Below are positions 6,581 to 12,701 of a stretch of DNA of 17,898 nt, piece after piece (within the stretch, counting starts at the first letter, position 1; the number at the start of each line of letters is the position of its first letter). A model generated the notes under the pieces. It saw nothing but the letters and a program-made list of their open reading frames with translations, was not told where the DNA came from and searched no databases. The DNA lies in assembly GCA_022794295.1 (NCBI GenBank), contig JAAWEO010000027.1:1-17898 (forward strand), given 5' to 3'. The translations under genes and the position numbers were made by a program. This stretch comes from Angelakisella sp. Its GTDB lineage: Bacteria > Bacillota > Clostridia > Oscillospirales > Ruminococcaceae.

Positions 6581-8494
6581 TCAGCGGCTTTCTTTCAGCC
6601 GTTCCACCTCCCGGAGCCACAGCGCCGCCGAGGCATCGCTGGGCATCCGCCAGTCCCCTCGGGGGGAGAGGGCTACGCTGCCCACCCGGGGACCGTCCGG
6701 CATACAGGAGCGTTTGAACTGCTGGGCAAAGAAGCGGCGGTAGAAGGTCTCCAGCCACTTCAGGATCACCGCCCTGTGGCAGCTCCCGGCAAAGGCCCGT
6801 TCCGCCAGGCGCAGCACCTTCCCCGGGGCAAAGCCCCACCGTATGGTGTAGTACAGAAAGAAGTCATGAAGCTCGTAGGGTCCCACCAGCTCCTCGGTCT
6901 TTTGGCTGATCTCCCCGTCCCTGGCCGGGAGGAGCTCTGGGCTGACCGGGGTATCCAGAATATCCAGCAGCACCCGCCGGAGCTCCCCCTCCGACCGGGC
7001 GGCAATGGTCCCCACCATGTGGCGCATCAGCGTTTTGGGCACCGAGGCATTTACCCCGTACATGGACATATGGTCCCCGCTGTAGGTTGCCCACCCCAAG
7101 GCCAGCTCGGAAAGGTCCCCGGTCCCCACCACCAGCCCCCCGGTAAGGTTGGCCAGATCCATAAGGACCTGGGTGCGCTCCCGGGCCTGGGCGTTTTCAT
7201 AGGTGACATCCAGGGTGCTTCCGTCGTGACCGATGTCTTCCAGGTGTCCCGCCACCGCCGCCTTAATGTCCACTGTCCGCAGGGTCACCCCCAGGGCTGT
7301 ACAAAGGGCCCCGGCGTTGTTCCGGGTGCGGCTGGTCGTGCCAAAGCAGGGCATGGTCACGGCAACGATCTCCCCCCGGGGGCGGCCCAGCAGGTCCATG
7401 GCCCGGGCAGAGACCAGAAGGGCCAGGGTGGAATCCAGCCCCCCGGAGATCCCCAGCACCACCCCCGGCGCCCCTGTGTGCCGGAGGCGCCTTGCCAGGC
7501 CGTGGGCCTGGATATCCAAAATCTCCCGGCACCGGGCCTCCCGGGCCTCCTCCCCGGCGGGAACAAAGGGCAGGGGCGGGACCTCCCGGGTGAGGACCGT
7601 GGGAACCAGTTCCATCTGGAAGAAAACCTCGTCAACGTCATGGGGGGCAGGGGGCCAGGTGCCGGTCCGCCGCCGCTGCCCCGCCAGCCGCGCTGCATCG
7701 ATCTCGGTTATGGCAAAGCCCTCCCCAAAGGGCTTGCTTTCCGCCAGCAGGACCCCGTTTTCCCCGATCATGTTGTGCCCGCTGAAAACCAGGTCGGTGG
7801 TGGACTCCTCCGGGCCGCAGCTGGCGAAAAGGTAGGCGCAGCAGAGACGGGCGGACTGACCCTCCACCAGGGCCCGGCGGCGGGCCGCCTTGCCAACGGC
7901 CTCGTCACTGGCGGAGGGATTGGCGATCACCGTGGCCCCTGCCGCCGCCAGCCTCCCGGAGGGGGGAGCGGCCACCCACAGGTCCTCGCAGAGCTCCACC
8001 CCCAGGCAGAAATCGGGCAGCTGGCTGCACCGAAACACCATGTCCCCCCCAAAGGGGACCCATCTGCCGCCAATGCAGCAGTCCCGGACCTCCCCGGGAC
8101 CGGGGGTAAAGCTCCGGCCCTCGTAGAACTCGCCATAGCTGGGGATGTTCCTTTTGGGCACCACCCCCAGCAGCTTCCCCCCCTGGACCACGGCGGCACA
8201 GTTATAAAGGCGGCCCTTTACCTGTAGGGGGACCCCCACGACCACCAGCATATCCCCTTTGGCTGCGGCGATAATGGCCTCCAGGGCCTCCAACGCCCCT
8301 GCCAGCAGTGTATCCTGGCCGAAAAGATCCCCGCAGGTGTAGCCGGTAACCGCCAGCTCCGGCAGCACCAGCAGCTTTACCCCCAGCTCCCTGGCCCTTG
8401 CCATTGTTTTCAGGAGCTGGTCCCGGTTATAGGCACAGTCAGCCACCCGCAGGCTGGGGGAAGCCGCCGCCACCTTGATAAAACCATCCTTCAT
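6581..8494 (-). CDS. nadE: glutamine-dependent NAD+ synthetase
   Basis: NadE makes NAD+ from deamido-NAD+ and ATP, using ammonia released from glutamine by its own N-terminal domain and passed through an internal channel. The 637 residues fit the long two-domain form. The N-terminal nitrilase-like glutaminase shows its triad: glutamate in LPELAVTGY (E46), lysine in VVPKRNIPSYGEF (K114) and cysteine in GVELCEDLW (C169). The C-terminal synthetase has the ATP pyrophosphatase loop SGGLDST (350-356) and later GTGDLSELALGW. ATG 8494 has AGGAG 8 bases upstream; the in-frame GTG at 8503 overlaps that ribosome site and is unlikely. The gene is monocistronic, with a strong promoter at 8533-8561 and the bidirectional terminator about 80 bases past its stop. 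Confidence 0.96.
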   Translation of the reverse strand: MKDGFIKVAAASPSLRVADCAYNRDQLLKTMARARELGVKLLVLPELAVTGYTCGDLFGQDTLLAGALEALEAIIAAAKGDMLVVVGVPLQVKGRLYNCAAVVQGGKLLGVVPKRNIPSYGEFYEGRSFTPGPGEVRDCCIGGRWVPFGGDMVFRCSQLPDFCLGVELCEDLWVAAPPSGRLAAAGATVIANPSASDEAVGKAARRRALVEGQSARLCCAYLFASCGPEESTTDLVFSGHNMIGENGVLLAESKPFGEGFAITEIDAARLAGQRRRTGTWPPAPHDVDEVFFQMELVPTVLTREVPPLPFVPAGEEAREARCREILDIQAHGLARRLRHTGAPGVVLGISGGLDSTLALLVSARAMDLLGRPRGEIVAVTMPCFGTTSRTRNNAGALCTALGVTLRTVDIKAAVAGHLEDIGHDGSTLDVTYENAQARERTQVLMDLANLTGGLVVGTGDLSELALGWATYSGDHMSMYGVNASVPKTLMRHMVGTIAARSEGELRRVLLDILDTPVSPELLPARDGEISQKTEELVGPYELHDFFLYYTIRWGFAPGKVLRLAERAFAGSCHRAVILKWLETFYRRFFAQQFKRSCMPDGPRVGSVALSPRGDWRMPSDASAALWLREVERLKESR

Positions 8495-8532
8495 TGCAAA
8501 CACTCCTATTCTGTGGGAGATTTTTCTTTCCC

Positions 8533-8561
8533 ATCATACCAGCACCGGAAGAATTTGTCCA
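8533..8561 (-). promoter_or_regulatory. sigma-A promoter of nadE with extended -10
   Basis: On the minus strand TGGACA (8556-8561), a 17-base spacer and TATGAT (8533-8538), each 5/6 to consensus. TGG before the -10 gives the extended form. The start should be near 8526, about 32 bases before the nadE ATG. Confidence 0.75.
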
Positions 8562-8582
8562 AAAATTTCTTCCCCTTTGAAA

Positions 8583-8611
8583 TTGCAAACCGGCCCGTTT
8601 CGTTGTATCCT
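8583..8611 (+). promoter_or_regulatory. promoter candidate of the EEP-fold hydrolase gene
   Basis: TTGCAA (8583-8588), 17-base spacer, TATCCT (8606-8611), each 4/6. The predicted start near 8618 is about 27 bases before ATG 8645. Its -35 lies 22 bases from the -35 of the divergent nadE promoter, so the two upstream regions overlap. Confidence 0.45.
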
Positions 8612-8644
8612 ATAGGTAGTATCATGAAACGAGGTGTAAGGCCA

Positions 8645-9445
8645 ATGGAGACCCTTACCGTTATGAGCTTTAATCTGAAGCGGGACCTGCTCCCCTTCGG
8701 CCCCCATGCCTGGCAGTACCGCGCCGCCCAGGCCGCCGGTCTGATCCGGAAGACCGCCCCGGATATTCTGGGCACCCAGGAGCTCACCGAGGGCCCCCTG
8801 GGGGACATGGAGCGCCTGCTTCCCCAATACCAGTGGGTGGGGGAGGGGCGGGGCGGAGGCTCCAAGGGGGAACACACCGCCATCTTCTTCCGCCGGGACC
8901 GCTTCCGCCTGATGAGCCAGCAGACCTTCTGGCTCTCCCGGACGCCGGACCACCCCAGCCGGGACTGGACCACCCCCTTCCCCCGCATCTGCACCTGGTG
9001 CGAGCTCCAGCCGGTGGACAGCCCCGACCGCCCGGTGCGGGTGTACAACACCCACCTGGACCACATCAGCTACTTTGCCCGGGTCCGGGGCCTGCGGGAG
9101 ATTCTCCGGCACATTTCGGACCGGTATGCCGCCGCCCCCGGCCCGGTGATCCTTATGGGGGATTTTAACGCCACCCCCACCAGCCGCACCCTGCGGCGGT
9201 GGATCGCCGCTGACCTGGAAAAGAGCGCGGGCCTGATGCGGGACTGCTACTGGGGCATCCTTCAGCGGGGCGGAGAAATCGGCCGGAGCTACCACGGCTT
9301 TACCGGCAAGACCAAGGGGGCTCCCATCGATTACATCTTCACCAGCCGGGACCTTGTCCTCCGGGAGGTGGAGCTTCGCCGGGAGCCGGTCCTGGGGGGC
9401 TTCCCCAGCGACCATTACCCGGTGGTGGCCCAGGTAGAGCTATGA
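8645..9445 (+). CDS. endonuclease/exonuclease/phosphatase-family hydrolase
   Basis: This 266-residue protein is a metal-dependent phosphoesterase of the DNase I-like (EEP) fold. The whole active site is visible: N10 in MSFNLKRD, E46 in GTQE, H137 in YNTHLDH, D173 and N175 in MGDFNA, D229 in IDYIF, and the final catalytic pair D256-H257 in PSDHYPVV. The family cleaves phosphodiesters or phosphomonoesters in nucleic acids, phosphoinositides or sphingomyelin, so the substrate is open. There is no signal peptide, which favours an intracellular role. ATG 8645 has GAGGTG 8 bases upstream. ATG 8624 is in frame but has only a weak ribosome site. It stands alone, divergent from nadE, and does not look damaged. 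Confidence 0.92.
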   Translation: METLTVMSFNLKRDLLPFGPHAWQYRAAQAAGLIRKTAPDILGTQELTEGPLGDMERLLPQYQWVGEGRGGGSKGEHTAIFFRRDRFRLMSQQTFWLSRTPDHPSRDWTTPFPRICTWCELQPVDSPDRPVRVYNTHLDHISYFARVRGLREILRHISDRYAAAPGPVILMGDFNATPTSRTLRRWIAADLEKSAGLMRDCYWGILQRGGEIGRSYHGFTGKTKGAPIDYIFTSRDLVLREVELRREPVLGGFPSDHYPVVAQVEL

Positions 9446-9464
9446 TCTCCAGAACGGCTGCTTT

Positions 9465-9497
9465 GCCGCCGGAGGGGCAGGCAGCCCCTTGGGCGGC
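9465..9497 (+). terminator. hairpin after the EEP gene, no clean U-tract
   Basis: GCCGCC (9465-9470) pairs with GGCGGC (9492-9497). Inside it GGGGC (9474-9478) pairs with GCCCC (9484-9488) around AGGCA. It starts about 20 bases after the stop. The next T-run (9521-9525) is too far away for a textbook intrinsic terminator. Confidence 0.35.
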
Positions 9498-9532
9498 GTC
9501 CGGCAAGACACCGGGCAGGCTTTTTATGTAAG

Positions 9533-9561
9533 GCCGGAGGGACTTCGGTATATCCTCCGGC
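9533..9561. repeat. perfect 8-bp inverted repeat downstream of the microprotein gene
   Basis: GCCGGAGG (9533-9540) and CCTCCGGC (9554-9561) with a 13-base loop. On the minus strand it follows the stop of the 29-residue gene by about 25 bases and is followed by CTTACATAAAAAG, so it could be that gene's transcript end. No proper U-run is present on either side. Confidence 0.4.
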
Positions 9562-9585
9562 ACCGCGGCAGAGACAGGATCGATG

Positions 9586-9675
9586 TTATTTGCCCTGATT
9601 CTGCTTCTGCTGCTGGTTCTGCTTCTGCTGCTGACCCTGGTTCTGCTGGTTCTTCTCGTTCTTTTCGTTGGCCAT
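9586..9675 (-). CDS. 29-residue Gln/Asn/Lys-rich microprotein, SASP-like composition
   Basis: The encoded peptide starts MANEKNEKNQQNQGQQQKQN and ends QNQGK. It contains only M, A, N, E, K, Q and G, with no hydrophobic residue after A2, so it is expected to be unstructured and basic. The ribosome site AGGAGGTGA, close to a perfect anti-Shine-Dalgarno match, lies just upstream of ATG 9675. A sigma-G-like promoter is at 9735-9763. The composition recalls gamma-type and minor small acid-soluble spore proteins, which are Q/N/K-rich and made in the forespore under sigma-G; that link is an inference from composition and promoter only. The repeated CAG/AAG/AAC codons make the opposite strand a poly-leucine frame, which I regard as a shadow. 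Confidence 0.7.
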   Translation of the reverse strand: MANEKNEKNQQNQGQQQKQNQQQKQNQGK

Positions 9676-9734
9676 GGAAGTTCACCTCCTGTTTATATGG
9701 GAGGCGGGCAGCGTCTCCGCCCGGCTCCGGTGTT

Positions 9735-9763
9735 TAGTATAACCTTCCTGGGGGCGGTTATTC
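9735..9763 (-). promoter_or_regulatory. sigma-G-like (forespore) promoter candidate of the microprotein
   Basis: On the minus strand GAATA (9759-9763) is followed after 17 bases by TATACTA (9735-9741). Forespore sigma-G promoters have GNATA-type -35 and CATACTA-type -10 elements about 18 bases apart, so this fits at all but one -10 position. A sigma-A -35 (TTGACA-like) is missing at the right distance. The start near 9728 leaves a leader of about 50 bases containing a CGGGC/GCCCG hairpin. Confidence 0.45.
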
Positions 9764-9814
9764 TATCCATAAGGGAGCTTTGAAGAAAAAGAGGAAATTT
9801 TTTCAAGTTCCCCC

Positions 9815-9843
9815 TTGCGCCGCCCCTGAATCTATGCTATAAT
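9815..9843 (+). promoter_or_regulatory. strong sigma-A promoter of the rubrerythrin gene
   Basis: TTGCGC (9815-9820), 17-base spacer, perfect TATAAT (9838-9843), with TGC before it giving an extended -10. The start should be close to 9850, inside the inverted repeat at 9849-9873. Confidence 0.8.
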
Positions 9844-9848
9844 GGATA

Positions 9849-9873
9849 AAAATCGAGAATCGTTATCGATTTT
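9849..9873. promoter_or_regulatory. Fur/PerR-like operator over the rubrerythrin start site
   Basis: AAAATCGA (9849-9856) and TCGATTTT (9866-9873) are perfect inverted arms. The core GAGAATCGTTATC (9855-9867) matches the Fur box GATAATGATTATC at 10 of 13 bases. It begins at the predicted transcription start, where a bound repressor would block RNA polymerase. Clostridial rubrerythrins are commonly under PerR, a Fur-family peroxide sensor, so peroxide-induced derepression is the likely control; which Fur-family protein binds is not settled by sequence. Confidence 0.5.
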
Positions 9874-9908
9874 AGCAACAGATAAAAACAAAAAAGGAGA
9901 GGATCATT

Positions 9909-10454
9909 ATGGCTAAATTTGTCTGCACCGTCTGCGGTTATGTTCACGAAGGGGACGCTGCTCCCGAGTTCTGCCCCCAGTGCAAGGCCCCTGCTTCTAA
10001 GTTCAAGAAGCAGGAGGAGGGCAAAATGGCCTGGGCTGCCGAGCATGTGGTAGGTGTCGCCTCCGGCGTCGCCCCGGAGATCATCGAGGGCCTGCGCCAG
10101 AACTTCACCGGCGAGTGCACCGAGGTCGGCATGTACCTGGCTATGGCCCGTGTTGCCCATCGCGAGGGCTACCCCGAGATCGGCCTGTACTGGGAGAAGG
10201 CCGCCTACGAGGAAGCCGAGCACGCCGCCAAGTTCGCCGAGCTGCTGGGCGAGGTCGTCACCGACAGCACCAAGAAGAACCTGGAGATGCGGGTAGAGGC
10301 CGAGAACGGCGCCACCGCCGGCAAGACCGCCCTGGCCAAGATGGCTAAGGAGCAGGGTCTGGATGCCATCCATGACACTGTTCACGAGATGGCTCGGGAC
10401 GAGGCCCGTCACGGCCGCGCCTTCGCCGGTCTGCTGGAGCGTTATTTCGGCTAA
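9909..10454 (+). CDS. reverse rubrerythrin (NADH-dependent peroxidase)
   Basis: Reverse rubrerythrins reduce hydrogen peroxide (and can accept electrons for oxygen reduction) in the cytoplasm of anaerobes, taking electrons from NAD(P)H via rubredoxin-type carriers. The 181-residue product has the rubredoxin domain first: C6 and C9 in CTVCGY, C22 and C25 in CPQC, forming the Fe(Cys)4 site. The ferritin-like four-helix domain follows, with di-iron ligand motifs GECTE (68-72), EEAEH (101-105) and DEARH (164-168). The classical rubrerythrin has the opposite domain order. The ribosome site AAAGGAGAGG lies about 9 bases before ATG 9909. The gene is monocistronic with an extended -10 promoter, a Fur/PerR-like operator and a strong terminator. 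Its regular, C-ending codon choice suggests high expression. Confidence 0.95.
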   Translation: MAKFVCTVCGYVHEGDAAPEFCPQCKAPASKFKKQEEGKMAWAAEHVVGVASGVAPEIIEGLRQNFTGECTEVGMYLAMARVAHREGYPEIGLYWEKAAYEEAEHAAKFAELLGEVVTDSTKKNLEMRVEAENGATAGKTALAKMAKEQGLDAIHDTVHEMARDEARHGRAFAGLLERYFG

Positions 10455-10475
10455 AAAGCACGGCTAAGGTACAAG

Positions 10476-10514
10476 CGCAGAGAGCAAGCGTTTCTGATTG
10501 AAAAGCGATCTGCG
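10476..10514 (+). other. structured 3' untranslated segment before the terminator
   Basis: CGCAGA (10476-10481) pairs with TCTGCG (10509-10514). Inside, GCGTTTC and GAAAAGC pair with one mismatch around TGATT. This two-part hairpin sits between the rubrerythrin stop and its terminator. It may protect the mRNA 3' end or belong to a small RNA processed from it; nothing in sequence decides this. Confidence 0.4.
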
Positions 10515-10530
10515 TAAAATTGTTTCCTGG

Positions 10531-10567
10531 GGCACAGAGCGAATGGTTTTTCGCTCTGTGCCTTTTT
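10531..10567 (+). terminator. intrinsic terminator of the rubrerythrin gene
   Basis: GGCACAGAGCGAA (10531-10543) pairs perfectly over 13 bp with 10550-10562 around the loop TGGTTT. TTTTT follows at 10563-10567. It lies about 75 bases after the stop codon. Confidence 0.92.
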
Positions 10568-10637
10568 CTTTGTGGGCGAGGCCTTATCTTTGCTGATCCG
10601 CAGGGCGCCAAAAGCAGGCTGCGGGCCCAAGGCGGCA

Positions 10638-10677
10638 AACAGCCCCCTCCCGGGCCGTTTCCGGAAGGAGGGCTGTT
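10638..10677 (-). terminator. probable terminator of the HAD phosphatase gene
   Basis: On the minus strand AACAGCCCTCC pairs with GGAGGGGGCTGTT, leaving two bulged bases, around an interior that can itself pair. Only TTT follows, so the U-tract is poor. It begins about 20 bases after the HAD stop. Confidence 0.45.
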
Positions 10678-10697
10678 CCTCTGTCTGTTGGCGGGGA

Positions 10698-11489
10698 TCA
10701 TTCCCCCGGGGGGATCTCCCCCACGCCCTTGATAATATGGGCCGGGCGGTAGGGGTACCGGTCCAGGTCCTTCTGGCTGGTGACGCCGGAAAGGACCAGG
10801 ACAGTGTCCAGGCCGGTCTCGACACCGGCAATGATGTCGGTGTCCATCCGGTCACCGATCATGGCCGCCTCTGCCGAGTGGCACCCCAGCAGCTTCAGGC
10901 CGGTGCGCATCATCAGGGGGTTGGGCTTGCCCACAAAGTAGGCGGTCTTGCCAGTAGCCAGCTCGATGGGGGCCGCCAGGGCGCGGCAGGCCGGGGCGAT
11001 GCCCCCTTCCACCGGGCCGGTCAGGTCGCTGTTGGTGCCGATAAGCTTGGCGCCCCCCAGCACCAGGGTCACTGCCTTCTGGATGTTCTCGAAGCTGTAG
11101 CTGCTGGTCTCCCCCACCACCACATAGTCCGGGTTCACGTCGTTCATGGTGATGCCTGCATCGTACAGGGCCCCCACCAGTCCCGGCGCGCCGATGACAT
11201 AAGCGGAGCAGCCCGGGGCCTGGCGGCTCAGGAAGCTGGCAGTAGCCAGGGCGCTGGTGTAAAAGTGGCTCTCGTCCACCTCCAGGCCCATTCGGGCCAG
11301 CTTCTGCTGAAGCTCCTTGGGGCTGCGCTCGCTGGAGTTGGTGAGAAAGAGAAAGCTCTTTTTCTTCTGGTAGAGCCATTCCACAAACTCCTTCACACCG
11401 GGGAGCAGCTTGTTGCCGTGATAGATCACGCCATCCATATCGCAGAGGAAGCCTTTCCTGCTGCGCAAAAGTTCCAGGTGATTTTCCAT
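10698..11489 (-). CDS. HAD-IIA family hydrolase (NagD-like phosphatase)
   Basis: This 263-residue cytosolic enzyme belongs to haloacid dehalogenase subfamily IIA, phosphatases acting on small metabolites such as sugar phosphates, phosphoglycolate, nucleotides or nitrophenyl phosphate. All four motifs are present: DMDGVIY with nucleophile D17 and D19, TNSS (50-53), K188 in VGKPNP, and GDRMDTD (212-218) with Mg-binding D213 and D217. The large C2-type cap lies between motifs II and III. ATG 11489 has AAAGGAGG about 11 bases upstream, and a strong promoter lies at 11538-11566. Although it follows the gal operon on the same strand, the gal terminator and its own promoter make it an independent unit. 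The substrate is not fixed by sequence. Confidence 0.93.
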   Translation of the reverse strand: MENHLELLRSRKGFLCDMDGVIYHGNKLLPGVKEFVEWLYQKKKSFLFLTNSSERSPKELQQKLARMGLEVDESHFYTSALATASFLSRQAPGCSAYVIGAPGLVGALYDAGITMNDVNPDYVVVGETSSYSFENIQKAVTLVLGGAKLIGTNSDLTGPVEGGIAPACRALAAPIELATGKTAYFVGKPNPLMMRTGLKLLGCHSAEAAMIGDRMDTDIIAGVETGLDTVLVLSGVTSQKDLDRYPYRPAHIIKGVGEIPPGE

Positions 11490-11537
11490 GGTTGGGTATT
11501 CCTCCTTTGTTCATATTGTCTAATTGGCATCTTCAAA

Positions 11538-11566
11538 ATTATACCATTTGCACAACGAACTGGCAA
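11538..11566 (-). promoter_or_regulatory. sigma-A promoter of the HAD phosphatase gene
   Basis: On the minus strand TTGCCA (11561-11566), a 17-base spacer and perfect TATAAT (11538-11543), with TGG before the -10. The expected start near 11531 gives a leader of about 40 bases. Confidence 0.82.
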
Positions 11567-11633
11567 GGTCCAAATTGTAAAGAATTCTTGAGCATTTCCG
11601 GTATCTCCCGGAGGAATCGGAGGGCCACACCGG

Positions 11634-11676
11634 AAAAAAGGAGCCTCACTGTCCCTTTTGTTGGGTTTTCGAGGCT
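11634..11676 (-). terminator. intrinsic terminator of the gal operon
   Basis: On the minus strand AGCCTC (11671-11676) pairs with GAGGCT (11642-11647). CCC and GGG inside can pair as well. A run of six T follows (11634-11639) after CC. The hairpin begins within the galM stop codon (11675-11677), so the last ribosome could influence folding. Confidence 0.7.
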
Positions 11677-12688
11677 ATTTCACCGAAAAACGGCAGATGG
11701 TCTGTTCCCGGTACTCCTCCCCTGCCCGCAAAACCGGGGAGGGGAAGGCGGGGTGATTCACCGCGTCAGGGAAGTGCTGGGTCTCCAAACAGAGGGCGCA
11801 GCCGGGGCCGTACTCTGCACCGGCCTTTCCGGCCCGGGGGGTCAGGAAACCGGCGGTGTACAGCTGCACCCCCGGCAGGGTGGTGAACAGCTCCATCCGG
11901 ATGCCGGTGCCGGGGCACCACACCTCCGCCGCCGGCTTGGGCTCCTTTGTATGGCCGCCCTCCAGGGCAAGGTTGTGGTCGAACCCCCGGGTGGGAGCCA
12001 GCAAGGGATCCCCCAGCCGCTCCCCCAGGGGAGCCGCCTTCCGGAAGTCCAGAGGGGTGCCCTCCACCGGGGCCAGCGTCCCCAGGGGCACATTATCCGG
12101 CCCGGAGGGGGTGTAGCTTTGGGCAAACAGGGTGAGGGAATGGTCCCCGATCCCTGCCGCCCCCTGCCCCGCCAGGTTGAAGTAGCTGTGACCGCTGAGG
12201 TTCACCACCGTGTCCCGGTCGGACACAGCCCAGTAGTCCATCACCAGGGCGTCCCCGGTCAGGGTATAGGTCACCTGCGCCTGGAGCTCCCCGGGAAAGC
12301 CCTCCTCCCCGTCGGGGGAGGTGTAGGAGAAGGCGGCCATGTCCTCCCCCGCTTCCGCCCTCCACCACCTTTTGTGAAAGCCCACGGCCCCCCCGTGGAG
12401 CGTATTCTTCCCCTCGTTGGCGGTCAGGCGGTACTCCCGGCCATCTACAGAGAACCGGGCCCCTCCGATGCGGTTGGCACAGCGGCCCAGGGTCCCCCCA
12501 AGGCAGCCATCCCGGGCTTCGTACTCCCCCAGGGTGTCATACCCCAGGACGATATCCACCGGCACCCCGTTCCGGTCCGGCACCAGAAGGCTTTGCACCG
12601 TTCCCCCAAAGGGAAGGAGCTTGAGGGTGATCCCCCCCTTTTTCAGGGTGATCAGGGGCAGCTCCCGCCCCGCAGCCTGATGTTCCAT
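11675..12688 (-). CDS. galM: aldose 1-epimerase (galactose mutarotase)
   Basis: GalM interconverts the beta and alpha anomers of galactose and so supplies alpha-D-galactose to galactokinase, the first Leloir step. The 337 residues match the family. Landmarks are GRCANRIG (68-75) with R69, NTLHGG with H98, GHSYFNL with the catalytic acid H167, D237 in TRGFDHNL, and the catalytic base E302 in CLETQHFPDAVNHP. Upstream frame runs on to 12790 inside galT, but ATG 12688 has GGGAGGGGAG about 8 bases before it and starts 13 bases after the galT stop, so it is the real start. It is the last gene of the operon, directly followed by a terminator. It may also accept glucose, as many mutarotases do. Confidence 0.95.
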   Translation of the reverse strand: MEHQAAGRELPLITLKKGGITLKLLPFGGTVQSLLVPDRNGVPVDIVLGYDTLGEYEARDGCLGGTLGRCANRIGGARFSVDGREYRLTANEGKNTLHGGAVGFHKRWWRAEAGEDMAAFSYTSPDGEEGFPGELQAQVTYTLTGDALVMDYWAVSDRDTVVNLSGHSYFNLAGQGAAGIGDHSLTLFAQSYTPSGPDNVPLGTLAPVEGTPLDFRKAAPLGERLGDPLLAPTRGFDHNLALEGGHTKEPKPAAEVWCPGTGIRMELFTTLPGVQLYTAGFLTPRAGKAGAEYGPGCALCLETQHFPDAVNHPAFPSPVLRAGEEYREQTICRFSVK

Positions 12689-12701
12689 TTCGCTCCCCTC
12701 C

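Noticed and set aside
6776..8227. Long open frame of 483 codons antisense to nadE
   Set aside because: It is a GC-rich shadow of a gene with all catalytic motifs; its translation is Gly/Pro/His/Gln-rich low complexity with no domain and no ribosome site.
9339..9563. Minus-strand frame of 74 codons over the end of the EEP gene
   Set aside because: It overlaps the conserved C-terminal active-site region of the EEP protein in antisense, is proline-rich and lacks a ribosome site.
9583..9783. Plus-strand frame encoding a poly-leucine/valine peptide that looks like a small membrane toxin
   Set aside because: The leucines are just the complement of the CAG/AAG/AAC codons of the 29-residue gene on the other strand, which has far better ribosome-site and promoter signals. 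A type I toxin cannot be wholly excluded.
10572..11591. Open frame of 339 codons antisense to the HAD phosphatase
   Set aside because: It spans the HAD gene, its promoter and part of the terminator region, and shows no family features.
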